Shown here piece by piece: positions 1 to 8,348 of a DNA stretch of 64,000 bases. Source of the DNA: Clostridiales bacterium (GTDB lineage Bacteria > Bacillota > Clostridia > Christensenellales > CAG-138); NCBI GenBank assembly GCA_004554165.1, contig SFNQ01000005.1:1-64000 (forward strand), given 5' to 3'. Both the position numbers and the translations under genes were made by a program. Position 1 is the stretch's first letter, and the number at the start of each line of letters is the position of its first letter. The notes below the pieces were generated by a model. It made no database searches. It was not told the origin of the DNA and saw only the letters and a program-made list of their open reading frames with translations.

Positions 1-576
1 GATAAGATAAGGATTGCAAAGAACGGCAAACGCAAACAAAACCCCAGCGATAATCACTTGCAAACGTTTTTCTTTCCCTGTCAGTAGGATTGTACAGGTA
101 AGGATCATACAGAGGATACCCATGGAGTTATAGGAGAGCGCCATGATGCCGTAGGGCGCAAAAAGCAGCAGACTCAGGGAAGCCGCGGCTGCGCCAATAA
201 TCTGATAGCGTTTTAAACGATAGAAGACGAAGATCGATGCCACAATGTTGCAGACTGTAAACAGATAGCGGAAGGCAAGAATTATTCCGTTCGTGCTTCC
301 GACAATGCGTAAATAGAGTGCAACAAAAGGATACAGTAGTAATCCCGACATCTGCGACAGGTGCCATTCCTCCACAAACAGGGCATCACCTTGTACAAGT
401 CGATATGGAACCGTCAAGTAGAAAGCCTCATCAATGTTGGCAATACCATAACGACATTTCCAAAGCACTAGTAGTGCGCCGAGCGAAAACAAAACGCAAT
501 AAAGCACAAAAGGTGACAATGCTGGTCTTCGATTGTTGTCTCTCGTTTGCGATTGTTGTCTTAATGCTTTGTTCAT
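1..576 (-). CDS. Polytopic membrane protein, GT-C/mannosyltransferase-like, 3' end outside window
   Basis: The minus strand is open without a stop from an ATG at 576 to the window edge, giving 192 residues of a longer protein. The start follows a GGGAGG ribosome site about 9 nt upstream. The N-terminus is short and polar, followed by a first membrane segment and then a luminal-type loop containing DEAF, VPYRL and GDALFVEEWHLSQ. At least four further hydrophobic segments follow. This loop-plus-helices layout resembles membrane glycosyltransferases of the GT-C/PMT-like type, where an acidic residue after the first helix is catalytic, but the assignment is inferred from pattern only. Codon use (TTA, ATA, CGA) and low GC differ from everything to the right, which suggests acquisition by transfer. 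Confidence 0.7.
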   Translation of the reverse strand, partial: MNKALRQQSQTRDNNRRPALSPFVLYCVLFSLGALLVLWKCRYGIANIDEAFYLTVPYRLVQGDALFVEEWHLSQMSGLLLYPFVALYLRIVGSTNGIILAFRYLFTVCNIVASIFVFYRLKRYQIIGAAAASLSLLLFAPYGIMALSYNSMGILCMILTCTILLTGKEKRLQVIIAGVLFAFAVLCNPYLI

Positions 577-1149
577 ATAGGAATGACCTCCCGATAGGTG
601 TCGGACGCTAATCTGTACTAAATATAATATCATAATTCTATTCATAGTCTAGTAATGGATTTGATTGAACAGGACGAAATACCTGCGGCACAAGCTGTGC
701 TGAGATGACAGTGTCTTTCCATAGATCACCGAATTTGGGGGAGAAAGAATGATTGGATAAGCACCAATGCTTTGGCGGCAATCAATTCGAATATTGCATT
801 GATAATAGAAATAAAGTCCTCTTAAGTCATTTTTGCAAAAATTAATAGGATTACGCAATCCTGAGAAATCGACCTGACTTGTGCATTTCTCGCAAATAAC
901 CTTGCTTTTTTCATATTCAAATTCCGTAGGATCAATCGAGCGTGTGTAAGAAAAATTGTAAAACAGTTTTTGCCACGGATTGAAATGCCGGGGAGCCTCT
1001 GCAAGGGCGAGCGCCATGAAAGCCGCCGGAAAGGGCCCTGCCGCTGTTGGCCTTTCCTCCCGTGAGCGGCAGGTCCCCCCCTTTTTTTCACCAGGCTTTT
1101 TCGACGGACGGAGCATGGCGGAGGCTTTCCCTCCGGTATGAATGGAGCG
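577..1149. other. AT-rich intergenic stretch with a doubtful small reading frame
   Basis: No convincing gene was found here. On the minus strand a frame from about 1020 to 649 encodes a segment with CEKC, QVDFSGLRNP and LYFYYQCN. This resembles small zinc-ribbon phage or accessory proteins that begin CPKC and contain a later Cys pair. The second half does not look protein-like, so at best it is a decayed remnant. Base composition changes sharply near 980, from AT-rich on the left to GC-rich on the right. Confidence 0.3.
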
Positions 1150-1192
1150 CCAAAAAACAAAACCGGCGGGAACCCCGTTTTCGGTTCCCGCC
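1150..1192 (-). terminator. Intrinsic terminator of the T-box-controlled ABC transporter operon
   Basis: A perfect 10-bp inverted repeat, GGCGGGAACC (1165-1174) and GGTTCCCGCC (1183-1192), has an 8-nt loop. On the minus strand it is followed by GGTTTTGTTTTTTGG. It lies 18 bp past the stop codon of the ATPase gene. Confidence 0.85.
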
Positions 1193-1209
1193 CGAATCTT
1201 TCCAAACCG

Positions 1210-2001
1210 CTACAGCACCAGCCTGTCGCTTACCTCGTCGCTGCCGGAGACCTCGGAGAACTTTTCGATCAGCGATTCCACCGTGAGATGCGCTTTCTCC
1301 TCCCCCGATACGTCGATAACAACCCGCCCGTCATGCATCATAATCAGGCGGTTGCCATAACGGATGGCGTCCCGCATATTGTGCGTGACCATCATGGAGG
1401 TCAAGCCGCTCTCGTTGATAATCTGCTCGGAAAGCTCCAGCACCTTTCTGGCGGTTTTCGGGTCCAGCGCAGCGGTATGCTCGTCCAGCAGGAGAAGCTT
1501 TGGCTTTTGCAGCGTGGCCATGAGCAGCGTCAGGGCCTGACGCTGTCCGCCGGACAGGAGCTTGACCTTGGTGGACAGCCGGTCCTCCAGCCCGAGGCCC
1601 AGCCGCGCCAGCTGCTCCCGGTACTGCGCGCGCTCTGCGCTGCTGATGCCCCAGCCGAGCCCGCGCCGCTTGCCGCGCCGGTGCGCCAGAGCCAGATTTT
1701 CCTCAATCCACATATTGCCCGCCGTCCCCATCATGGGGTCCTGAAACACGCGGCCCAGGAGCTTTGCCCTCCGGTACTCCGGCATGGACGTAACCTCCTG
1801 TCCATCGATAAAAATCTGACCCGAGGTGGGCGCATAAGCGCCGGAAACGCAGTTGAGCAGCGTGGACTTGCCCGCGCCGTTGCCGCCGATTACCGTGACA
1901 AAATCCCCCTCGGCAAGATGGAGGTTCACGCCGTTGAGCGCCACCTTTTCATTGACCGTACCGCCGTTGAATACGATCCGCACGTTTTTCATTTCGAGCA
2001 T
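1210..2001 (-). CDS. ABC transporter ATP-binding protein, amino-acid-type importer
   Basis: This 263-residue ATPase powers the importer formed with the two upstream genes. Visible motifs are Walker A GGNGAGKST, the signature LSGGQRQALTLL and Walker B LLLLDEHTAALDP. The ATG at 2001 is chosen because GGGAGG sits 9 nt upstream and because MLEMKNV is the usual N-terminus of this family. The gene overlaps the end of the permease gene by 13 bp, so translation is probably coupled. The family (COG1101) travels with ABC_sub_bind lipoproteins and BPD_transp_2-type permeases. In other Firmicutes such sets have been tied to tryptophan uptake. The substrate here is discussed under the T-box leader. Confidence 0.9.
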   Translation of the reverse strand: MLEMKNVRIVFNGGTVNEKVALNGVNLHLAEGDFVTVIGGNGAGKSTLLNCVSGAYAPTSGQIFIDGQEVTSMPEYRRAKLLGRVFQDPMMGTAGNMWIEENLALAHRRGKRRGLGWGISSAERAQYREQLARLGLGLEDRLSTKVKLLSGGQRQALTLLMATLQKPKLLLLDEHTAALDPKTARKVLELSEQIINESGLTSMMVTHNMRDAIRYGNRLIMMHDGRVVIDVSGEEKAHLTVESLIEKFSEVSGSDEVSDRLVL

Positions 2002-2894
2002 GCGCGTTCTCCCTCCCTGGCCAGCTTTCTGGCCTGCATCCTCTGCCGGAACACCGGCAGCGCCAGCGCGATGGCCACGGTAATGGCCGTAAACAGCTTC
2101 AGATCGTTGGCGGGCATGCCCAGCTTCAACACGAGCGCAATGATGATGCGGTAGGTAATCGCGCCAAAGGCCAGCGAGAACAGCGAACGGAGGAACGTGC
2201 TCTTGCCAAACAGCACCTCGCCGATGATGAGCGAGGCCAGCCCGATCACGATGGCGCCGGTGCCCATCTGGATATCCGCAAAGGTCTGGCTCTGCGCAAT
2301 CAGGCCGCCGGAGACCGCCACAAGGCCGTTGGAAACCACAAGCCCCAGAATCTTCATCGCGTCGGTATTGATGCCCTGTGCGCGCGCCATGCGCGCGTTG
2401 TTGCCGGTGGCGCGCACGGCGCAGCCGATCTCCGTGCCGAAAAACCAGTACAGTACCGACAGAATGACGCCAACAAACAGCAGGCCGATCAGGATGATGG
2501 AGATGTTTTTGCTCAGCCCCAGCGCAACAAAGCCATCGAACACCGTCGGAACCCGCAGCAGCGAAACGTTGGCCTTGCCCATGATGCGGAGGTTGACGGA
2601 CCAGAGCGCAATCATGGTCAAAATGCCGGAGAGCAGCGCGGGTATGCGCAGCGCCGTATGCAGCAATCCCGTCACAAGGCCTGCGCACATGCCGCCCAGG
2701 AAGGACAGGAGCAGCGCGAGAAAGGGATTCATCCCCGCGCTGATGCAAACCGCCGCGATGGCAGCCCCCATGGTGAGGCTGCCTTCGACGGTGAGGTCTG
2801 CGATATCCAGCACGCGGTAGCTGATGTAAACGCCAAAGGTCATGAGCGTCCACAAAAGTCCCAGCGCAACCGCGCCTGACAGTTCATTCAACAT
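1989..2894 (-). CDS. ABC transporter permease
   Basis: This is a 301-residue integral membrane protein with eight or nine hydrophobic segments and no soluble domain. It matches the COG4120 permeases that pair with ABC_sub_bind lipoproteins. The N-terminal region contains ADLTVEGSLTMGAA, a stretch typical of this group and reminiscent of branched-chain amino acid and sugar permeases. The start ATG at 2894 follows an AGGGA site. It is the second gene of a three-gene operon (binding protein, permease, ATPase), with 36 bp to the upstream gene. Confidence 0.88.
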   Translation of the reverse strand: MLNELSGAVALGLLWTLMTFGVYISYRVLDIADLTVEGSLTMGAAIAAVCISAGMNPFLALLLSFLGGMCAGLVTGLLHTALRIPALLSGILTMIALWSVNLRIMGKANVSLLRVPTVFDGFVALGLSKNISIILIGLLFVGVILSVLYWFFGTEIGCAVRATGNNARMARAQGINTDAMKILGLVVSNGLVAVSGGLIAQSQTFADIQMGTGAIVIGLASLIIGEVLFGKSTFLRSLFSLAFGAITYRIIIALVLKLGMPANDLKLFTAITVAIALALPVFRQRMQARKLAREGERACSK

Positions 2895-2930
2895 ATCGTA
2901 TCCCTCGTTCCTTTGACTTGCACGCGCTTC

Positions 2931-3965
2931 TCAGCCGACATACTGCTGCAGTTCCTCGGGAATCGTCAGGCCGATGGCCTCTGCGAACTCCTGATTGAAG
3001 CTGTAATCGAACTCCTTCAGGCTCTCGATGGGCATGGTGGAGATATCCGCCCCCTCCGTCAGAATACGCAGGGCCATCTCAGCCGTCTGGCGGCCAAGGT
3101 TATAGTAGTTGATGCCCAGCGTCGCAAGGCCGCCCGATTCGACCATGCCCGATTCGCCGCAAATGACGGGGATCTTCGCTTCCGTTGCAACGCTGAACAC
3201 AATGGGCATGGAGGAAGCCAGCGTATTGTCCGTGGGGATATAGATGGCGTCACACTTGCCCACAAGGGTCTGCATGGCCTGCTGGACATCGTTGGTGGAG
3301 GTGACGGTGATCTCCTCGTAGGCAAGGCCCAGCGCCTCGATCTCCGCCTTGGCGATGCCGGCCTGGAGCACGGAGTTGTCCTCGCCGCCGTTGTAGATGC
3401 AGCCTACGGTTTTGGCTTCCGGCGCCAGCTGAACCAGCAGCCCGATCTGCTCCTTGATGGGGTTCATATCCGTGGTGCCGGAAACATTGCCGCCCGGGAC
3501 CTCGTTGCTGTCCACCAGCTTTGCAACCTCATAATCCGTCACTGCCGTAGCAAGAATCGGGATTTCCGTTGTCTTGCCCGCCATGGTCTGCGCCGCAGAG
3601 GTTGCTATGGCAAGAACGAGATCCACCTTTTCGCTCACGAAGCGATCACCAATGGTGGACAGGTTCGACTGATCGTTCTGCGCGTTCTGGAAATCGATCG
3701 TGAGATTCTCGCCCTCCACATAGCCCTTCTCCGCCAGGGCATCGATGAAGCCCTTGCAGGCGTTATCGAGCGCAACGTGCTCCGTCAGCTGGATGATGCC
3801 GATTTTATAACTCTTCTCCTCATTTGTTTCCGTTGCGGAAACGTCGCCCGTTGCTTCTGCGGCGGGCACGGCGGTAGCTTTCGCCTCCTCCGCGGGCGCG
3901 GCGGAGCAGCCGGCCAGCGCTGCAAGCATCAGCAGGGCCAACAGTACAGCAATAATTCTTTTCAT
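2931..3965 (-). CDS. ABC transporter substrate-binding lipoprotein (ABC_sub_bind family)
   Basis: This 344-residue exported solute receptor is the first gene of the transporter operon. A charged N-terminus, a hydrophobic core and the lipobox LAALAGC mark it as a lipoprotein anchored at Cys19. After a low-complexity Ala/Glu/Thr linker, the mature part starts YKIGIIQLTEHVALDNACKG. It shows the two-lobe periplasmic-binding fold typical of the family, including the segments AVTDYEVAKLVDS and GSVSG-like GNVSGTTD. The start follows GGAGG. The T-box leader in front implies that the ligand is an amino acid. In relatives the ligand is usually taken to be tryptophan, but the specifier here reads better as a phenylalanine codon. 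Confidence 0.9.
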   Translation of the reverse strand: MKRIIAVLLALLMLAALAGCSAAPAEEAKATAVPAAEATGDVSATETNEEKSYKIGIIQLTEHVALDNACKGFIDALAEKGYVEGENLTIDFQNAQNDQSNLSTIGDRFVSEKVDLVLAIATSAAQTMAGKTTEIPILATAVTDYEVAKLVDSNEVPGGNVSGTTDMNPIKEQIGLLVQLAPEAKTVGCIYNGGEDNSVLQAGIAKAEIEALGLAYEEITVTSTNDVQQAMQTLVGKCDAIYIPTDNTLASSMPIVFSVATEAKIPVICGESGMVESGGLATLGINYYNLGRQTAEMALRILTEGADISTMPIESLKEFDYSFNQEFAEAIGLTIPEELQQYVG

Positions 3966-3992
3966 GTTCTTTTCCTCCGTTTTTCCTGTGAG

Positions 3993-4262
3993 TATAAAAA
4001 ACGTCCCAACCCGAGCAAACGGGAAAGGACGGATTTTACCGTGTTACCACCTTTGTTCTCCGCAGCCTTACGGCAGACGGACTCAGCAAGCGATCCAACA
4101 ACCGCTCCACGCTGTAACGGGCGTTCCCGTACCGGTCTACTGTGCAAAGCGTTCAACCGTCCACTCGCCGGATGAATTCGGATTGGCGCCGCTGCCCTTT
4201 TTCACCAGCCAAGGGCTCTCTTTCCTTCAGCTGACCAGCCAACCGTACTTGTTCCGGGTCAT
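3993..4262 (-). ncRNA. T-box riboswitch leader, specifier probably UUC (Phe)
   Basis: The RNA, read on the minus strand, carries all the hallmarks of a T-box. Stem I has an AGTA motif at 4246-4249. The opposing loop strand reads GAA, TTC, A (specifier 4174-4176), and the helix between them is GGTTGGC with GCCAATC. A distal AGAGAG/GGCTGGTG region is present. The T-box sequence AAGGTGGTAACACGG is at 4039-4053. The antiterminator can pair AAAGG with CCTTT and ACGG with CCGT, leaving a 7-nt bulge that contains the tRNA-acceptor-binding bases. The competing terminator (GTCC, CCCG / CGGG, GGGAC, then TTTTTT) is at 3993-4031. Counting the loop from its 5' side would allow UCA (Ser) instead. UGG does not occur in the specifier position. 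Confidence 0.9.
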
Positions 4263-4283
4263 GGTGTTTCTCTTATGAAAGGC

Positions 4284-4312
4284 ATTATAATATATCATAT
4301 ATGGTTTGTCAA
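4284..4312 (-). promoter_or_regulatory. Consensus sigma-A promoter of the T-box operon
   Basis: Both hexamers match consensus: TTGACA at 4307-4312, a 17-bp spacer and TATAAT at 4284-4289 on the minus strand. The T-box stem I starts about 20 nt downstream of the -10. Initiation is therefore strong and control rests on the leader. Confidence 0.92.
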
Positions 4313-4791
4313 CACTTTTTTTGCGTTTATTTTAAATTCCCCATTTCGTCGGCCGCAATCGTTGAAGAACTGCCTCCGCGTCCCCTTACGGTATACGGAC
4401 AGGGAATCCCATCGCGCAGATTATCCTGTACCCGTTGATTGGACAGGACTGCCGAAAGCGCCGCAGCATCCTCTGTTTTCTATTTTCTTAGCTGACAATC
4501 CATTGCTCCGCCGGATTCTCCCCGCTGCGCCACGGAAAACCCCCATCCTCTCCCTTCTTCCGGATACCGTTCTTCCATAACCCGGAACCGCCGCGTCTCG
4601 ATAGCAACAGGGCCCCGCTTTCCGATGTTTCACAGCGTCCGCTGTGCGCAGGCGCCATGCCCGCAAATCCCTGTCCGCAGGCCCTTTTTCCACGCTTTTC
4701 CCATGCCGCTGCTTTGACTCAGGGGCGGCTTTTACAGCCGCCCCCTCCATTCCCTGTTCTTCTGTTGTCGGGAGAATGCCGGCAGGTCCCG
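4313..4791. other. Intergenic region with a GC-rich hairpin
   Basis: No gene is supported in this stretch. A perfect 9-bp inverted repeat, GGGGCGGCT / AGCCGCCCC, with a 5-nt loop lies at 4722-4744, 48 bp past the malic enzyme stop. On the minus strand it lacks a clear U-run, so it would be a weak terminator at most. Confidence 0.5.
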
Positions 4792-5967
4792 TCAGATGCG
4801 GGCGACGCCGCTGCGCCTTGCGGCCTCGGCCACCGCCGCCGCCACGGCTTTTCCGACGCGGGGATCGAAGGCTTTGGGGATGATATAATCCGGCGAAAGC
4901 TCCGCATCGCCGATCAGCCCCGCCAGCGCCCGCGCTGCGGCAATCTTCATCTCATCGTTGATGTCCGATGCGCGCACGTCGAAGGCGCCGCGGAAAATAC
5001 CCGGAAAGGCCAGAACGTTGTTGATCTGGTTTGGATAATCGCTGCGGCCCGTGGCGATGACCGCCGCGCCGCCCGCCTTCGACTCGTCCGGGTAGATCTC
5101 CGGCGTAGGGTTGGCGCAGGCAAACACGACGGCGTCCTTTTTCATGGTTCTGACCATCTCCGTTGTGACCATGCCCGGCGCGGAAACGCCGATAAACACA
5201 TCCGCGCCCACCAGCATGTCCGCAAGACTGCCCGCTTTCCTTTCCCGGTTGGTCAACAGCGCAATCTCTTCCTTGATGGGGTTCATGCCCTCGCTGCGGC
5301 CCTCGTAGATCGCACCCCTGCGGTCGCAGAGGATGATGTCCCGGAAGCCGTCGGACAGGAGCAGTCTCGTAATGCTGATTGCCGCAGCCCCCGCGCCGTT
5401 GATGACGATTCTGACGTTTTCCTTCTTCTTGTTCACGACCTTCAGGGCATTGGTCAGACCCGCAAGCGTGATCACGGCCGTGCCATGCTGGTCGTCGTGG
5501 AAGATGGGGATATCGCACTTCTCCTTGAGCTTCCTTTCAATCTCAAAGCAGCGCGGGGCAGCGATGTCCTCCAGGTTCACGCCGCCGAAGCTGCCCGAGA
5601 TCAGATAGATGGTATTGACGATCTCATCCACATCTTTGGATTTGATGCAGAGCGGGAAAGCGTCCACATCCCCAAAGGACTTGAACAGGACGCACTTGCC
5701 CTCCATGACCGGCATCCCCGCCTCCGGGCCGATATCGCCCAGCCCCAGCACCGCCGTACCGTCCGTCACCACAAGGCACAGATTCCAGCGCCGCGTCAGC
5801 TCGTAGGAACGGTTCACGTCCTTTTGGATGGCAAGGCAGGGCTCCGCCACGCCAGGCGTATACGCCAGCGACAGATCCTCCTTTGTCTTGACGGGCACGG
5901 TGGCGACCACCTCCAGCTTGCCCTTCCATTCGGCGTGCTTCTTCAGCGATTCCTTAGCGTAATCCAT
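4792..5967 (-). CDS. NAD(P)-dependent malic enzyme
   Basis: This 391-residue cytoplasmic enzyme oxidatively decarboxylates malate to pyruvate and CO2. Visible family motifs are YTPGVAEP near residue 40, FKSFGDVDAFPL, the metal-binding NLEDIAAPRCFEIE followed by HDDQHGTAVI, and the nucleotide-binding GAGAAAISIT. The length fits the short bacterial malic enzyme without a phosphotransacetylase domain. The ATG at 5967 is chosen over an ATG eight codons upstream because AAGTGAGGT, which overlaps the stop of the preceding gene, is a correctly placed ribosome site for it. The two genes are 10 bp apart and form an operon handling malate. NAD versus NADP preference cannot be read reliably. Confidence 0.92.
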   Translation of the reverse strand: MDYAKESLKKHAEWKGKLEVVATVPVKTKEDLSLAYTPGVAEPCLAIQKDVNRSYELTRRWNLCLVVTDGTAVLGLGDIGPEAGMPVMEGKCVLFKSFGDVDAFPLCIKSKDVDEIVNTIYLISGSFGGVNLEDIAAPRCFEIERKLKEKCDIPIFHDDQHGTAVITLAGLTNALKVVNKKKENVRIVINGAGAAAISITRLLLSDGFRDIILCDRRGAIYEGRSEGMNPIKEEIALLTNRERKAGSLADMLVGADVFIGVSAPGMVTTEMVRTMKKDAVVFACANPTPEIYPDESKAGGAAVIATGRSDYPNQINNVLAFPGIFRGAFDVRASDINDEMKIAAARALAGLIGDAELSPDYIIPKAFDPRVGKAVAAAVAEAARRSGVARI

Positions 5968-5977
5968 TGTTGTTACC

Positions 5978-7096
5978 TCACTTGTTCTCAAAGGGGAAGG
6001 TATAGGGGAGCTTCAGCTCATCCCGCACGGCCAGAATCTCCTTCTGCACCGCGTCGCCCACGGGGACGCCCTTGTCCCTGCGCTCCAGCCAGACGAGATG
6101 CTCCTTTTCGCCCGCGGTATAGATACGATCGTGCCCGGGCGCCTTTTCCGAGGCGCGCAGCGCGCGCAGGATGTCGCCGCAGGTCTTTTTGAAGCTGTCC
6201 AGCCCGAGGAACGCCTCCGGATCGATAACGAGGAAGAAATGCCCGAGGTGATAGGGCTTTTTGTTGCCCTTCTCGTCCACATTGGTGAGCGATTTCAGGA
6301 AGCTGCCAGCCTGCAACGCCGCGGAAAGCACCTCAATGACGGTTGCATAGCCATAGCCCTTGTAGCCCGCCAGCTCCTCGCCGATGCCGCCCAGCGGGGC
6401 CAGCGCCGCCGTGCCGTCGGTCAGGCCCCGGAGGATTGCGGGGCTGTCCGTCATGGCGCTGCCGTCCCTGCCGATGACCATGCCTGCCGGCGTATCCTTG
6501 CCGGAGCGGGCGTAGTATTCGATCTTGCCGCGCTGGGAAATGGAGGTTGCGCAGTCCAGCATAAAGGGAAATTCCTCATCCGTCGGGAATCCCACGGTAA
6601 GCGGATTTGTGCCCAGCATGTTTTCCACGCCGAAGGTCGGGGCGATGGAGGGCCTTGCGTTGGTACCGGTAATGCCGATCATGCCCGCGTTGGTGGCCAT
6701 GCTGGCCCAGTAGCCCGCAATGCCGTAATGGGAGGAGTTGCGCACCGCCACCATACCGAGGCCGTACTGCTTCGCCTTGGCGATTGCCATCTCCATGGCC
6801 TTATGGGAAACCACCATGCCCATGCCGTCGTTGCCGTCGAGCACGGCGGTCGTCGGCCCTTCCTTTAAAATATCGATCTTTGTGACCGGGTTCAGAATGC
6901 CCGCCTTGATGCGGTCGATATAGATGGGTTTGAAGCGGTTGCAGCCATGGCTTTCGATGCCGCGGCGGTCGCTCTCCAGCAGCACATCGGCGCAAAGCTT
7001 TGCGTCCTCCCGCGGTACGCCGAAGCCCGCAAAAGCGTCGGTCAAAAACGCGTCCATCAGTTCCCAGGAGACATAGGGTCTGGTTTCGGTACTCAT
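5978..7096 (-). CDS. Malate/L-lactate dehydrogenase, Ldh_2 family
   Basis: This 372-residue NAD(P)-dependent oxidoreductase belongs to the Ldh_2/MDH2 family. The family oxidises malate, L-lactate, ureidoglycolate or sulfolactate and is unrelated to classical LDH/MDH. Recognisable stretches are ESHGCNRF, the HYGIAGYWA substrate region, NPLTVGFP and the C-terminal GYKGYGYA nucleotide-site motif. The ATG at 7096 starts MSTETRPYVS and follows AAAGGGA. Upstream in-frame codons lack a ribosome site and encode unlikely sequence. The malic enzyme lies directly downstream, so malate is the most likely substrate, but this is inference from context. Confidence 0.88.
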   Translation of the reverse strand: MSTETRPYVSWELMDAFLTDAFAGFGVPREDAKLCADVLLESDRRGIESHGCNRFKPIYIDRIKAGILNPVTKIDILKEGPTTAVLDGNDGMGMVVSHKAMEMAIAKAKQYGLGMVAVRNSSHYGIAGYWASMATNAGMIGITGTNARPSIAPTFGVENMLGTNPLTVGFPTDEEFPFMLDCATSISQRGKIEYYARSGKDTPAGMVIGRDGSAMTDSPAILRGLTDGTAALAPLGGIGEELAGYKGYGYATVIEVLSAALQAGSFLKSLTNVDEKGNKKPYHLGHFFLVIDPEAFLGLDSFKKTCGDILRALRASEKAPGHDRIYTAGEKEHLVWLERRDKGVPVGDAVQKEILAVRDELKLPYTFPFENK

Positions 7097-7234
7097 CGTT
7101 TGTTTTTCCCTTTCTGTCTTGAAATTGTAAGAGCCGTCCTCCCGCGCCTGCGGAAGACGTTTGCGCGCCGCGCCTGTTTCCAGTTTCTCCGACCGGCGCA
7201 ACGCCCATGCAGCGCTTCAGAATTTTCCAGTTTT

Positions 7235-7263
7235 ATTGTATACGAGGCGCCGCAAAAACGCAA
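7235..7263 (-). promoter_or_regulatory. Putative promoter of the malate dehydrogenase/malic enzyme operon
   Basis: On the minus strand, TTGCGT (7258-7263), a 17-bp spacer and TACAAT (7235-7240) lie about 140 bp before the dehydrogenase start. Each hexamer has two mismatches or fewer. Confidence 0.5.
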
Positions 7264-7366
7264 GCCGCGCGGCGAGTTCTCTCCGCCGCGCTGCCCGTTC
7301 CGGCGCGCCGCGGCCTGAGCGTCTCCTCTTCCGTCTTTTCCTCTTTTTGATATTTCCCGCGCTTTT

Positions 7367-7383
7367 TTTACATACATTTGACC
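7367..7383 (+). promoter_or_regulatory. Candidate PhoP box and -35 region of the pst operon
   Basis: TTTACA (7367-7372) and TTGACC (7378-7383) are separated by 5 bp, an 11-bp period like the TTAACA-N5 repeats bound by Gram-positive PhoP. No good -10 sits 17 bp downstream, which fits an activator-dependent promoter. No PhoPR pair is encoded in this window. Confidence 0.45.
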
Positions 7384-7457
7384 GGGGCGGTATCGCATTC
7401 CTAACAGACGCGGGATAGGATGAAACCGTAATGAAGCAAGGAAAGAGAGGAAATACC

Positions 7458-8342
7458 ATGAAAAAAACTTTCGCTGTCGTTTGCGCGGCGCTGCTGGTCT
7501 TTGCAACGCTCATGGGCTGCTCCGCAGCGCCCTCAGGGACGGACGCCGCCGCAAAGAACGGCTCGGCCATCGCCGTCATCTCCCGCGAGGACGGCTCCGG
7601 CACCCGCGGCACGTTCATTGAGCTGTTCGGCATTGAGCAGAAGGACGCGGAGGGCAACAAGGTCGATTATACGACCGATAACGCCGACATTACCAACAGC
7701 ACCTCGGTCATGATGACCTCCGTAGCGGGCAATCCCAACGCAATCGGCTATATCTCGCTGGGCTCGCTGAACAGCTCCGTCAAGGCGCTGGAGATCGACG
7801 GCGCGGCGGCTTCGGTGGAAAACATCAAGTCCGGCGCCTACGGCATCGCCCGCCCCTTCAACGTTGCCACCGCTGCGGATGTGTCAGAAGCAGCCGCCGC
7901 TTTTCTCGGGTTTATCCTGAGCAGCGAGGGGCAGCAGGTCGTTGCGGACAGCGGCTATATCCCGCTGGATGATACCGCGCCGTTTTCCGGCAGCACGGTC
8001 TCCGGCAAGGTTGTTGTGGCGGGCTCCTCCTCGGTCACGCCCGTTATGGAGAATCTCAAGGAGGCCTACCTCGCCCTGAACCCGAACGCGGAGATTGAAA
8101 TTCAGATGAGCGACTCCTCCACGGGCGTGAAATCCGCCATCGACGGCATCTGTGACATCGGCATGGCCTCGCGCCAGCTCAAGGACAGCGAGCTTCAGGC
8201 GGGCCTGACCTCCACCGTCATCGCCATGGACGGCATCGCGGTCATCGTAAACCGGGAAAATCCGGTTTCCGGCCTCACCACAGAGCAGGTGCGCGCCATC
8301 TTCATGGGCGAGATCACCGCATGGGATGCGCTGGCGGAGTAG
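7458..8342 (+). CDS. pstS: Phosphate-binding lipoprotein PstS, two halves in swapped order
   Basis: This 294-residue receptor captures phosphate for the PstCAB transporter. The signal peptide ends in the lipobox ATLMGC. Its two halves are in the reverse of the usual order. The segment AVISREDGSGTRGTFIELFG, with GYISLGSL and ARPFN, normally lies in the C-terminal half but comes first. The segment VVVAGSSSVTPVMENLKEAY, with DSSTGVKSAIDG, DIGMASRQLKDSE and IFMGEIT, normally N-terminal, comes second. All phosphate-contact regions are present, so a functional fold is plausible as a circular permutation. The same arrangement occurs in other Clostridia as far as I recall. The ATG at 7458 follows GAGAGGAAA. 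It is the first gene of a tight pst operon. Confidence 0.9.
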   Translation: MKKTFAVVCAALLVFATLMGCSAAPSGTDAAAKNGSAIAVISREDGSGTRGTFIELFGIEQKDAEGNKVDYTTDNADITNSTSVMMTSVAGNPNAIGYISLGSLNSSVKALEIDGAAASVENIKSGAYGIARPFNVATAADVSEAAAAFLGFILSSEGQQVVADSGYIPLDDTAPFSGSTVSGKVVVAGSSSVTPVMENLKEAYLALNPNAEIEIQMSDSSTGVKSAIDGICDIGMASRQLKDSELQAGLTSTVIAMDGIAVIVNRENPVSGLTTEQVRAIFMGEITAWDALAE

Positions 8343-8348
8343 GGAACG

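Noticed and set aside
1138..2154. Long open frame on the plus strand opposite the ABC ATPase, and many similar antisense frames across the window
   Set aside because: They mirror real genes in high-GC DNA, lack ribosome sites and family motifs, and are rich in Arg, His and Pro.
2002..2853. N-terminal extension joining the ATPase frame to sequence opposite the permease
   Set aside because: The extension is the permease gene read in another frame. The ATPase has its own ribosome site at the ATG 2001.
4421..4750. Minus-strand frame between the T-box promoter and the malic enzyme gene
   Set aside because: The composition is not protein-like and there is no ribosome site. The region is better described as intergenic with a hairpin.
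7267..7291. GCGCGGCG/CGCCGCGC hairpin upstream of pstS
   Set aside because: It has no U-run on either strand and lies in a GC-rich stretch where such stems occur by chance.
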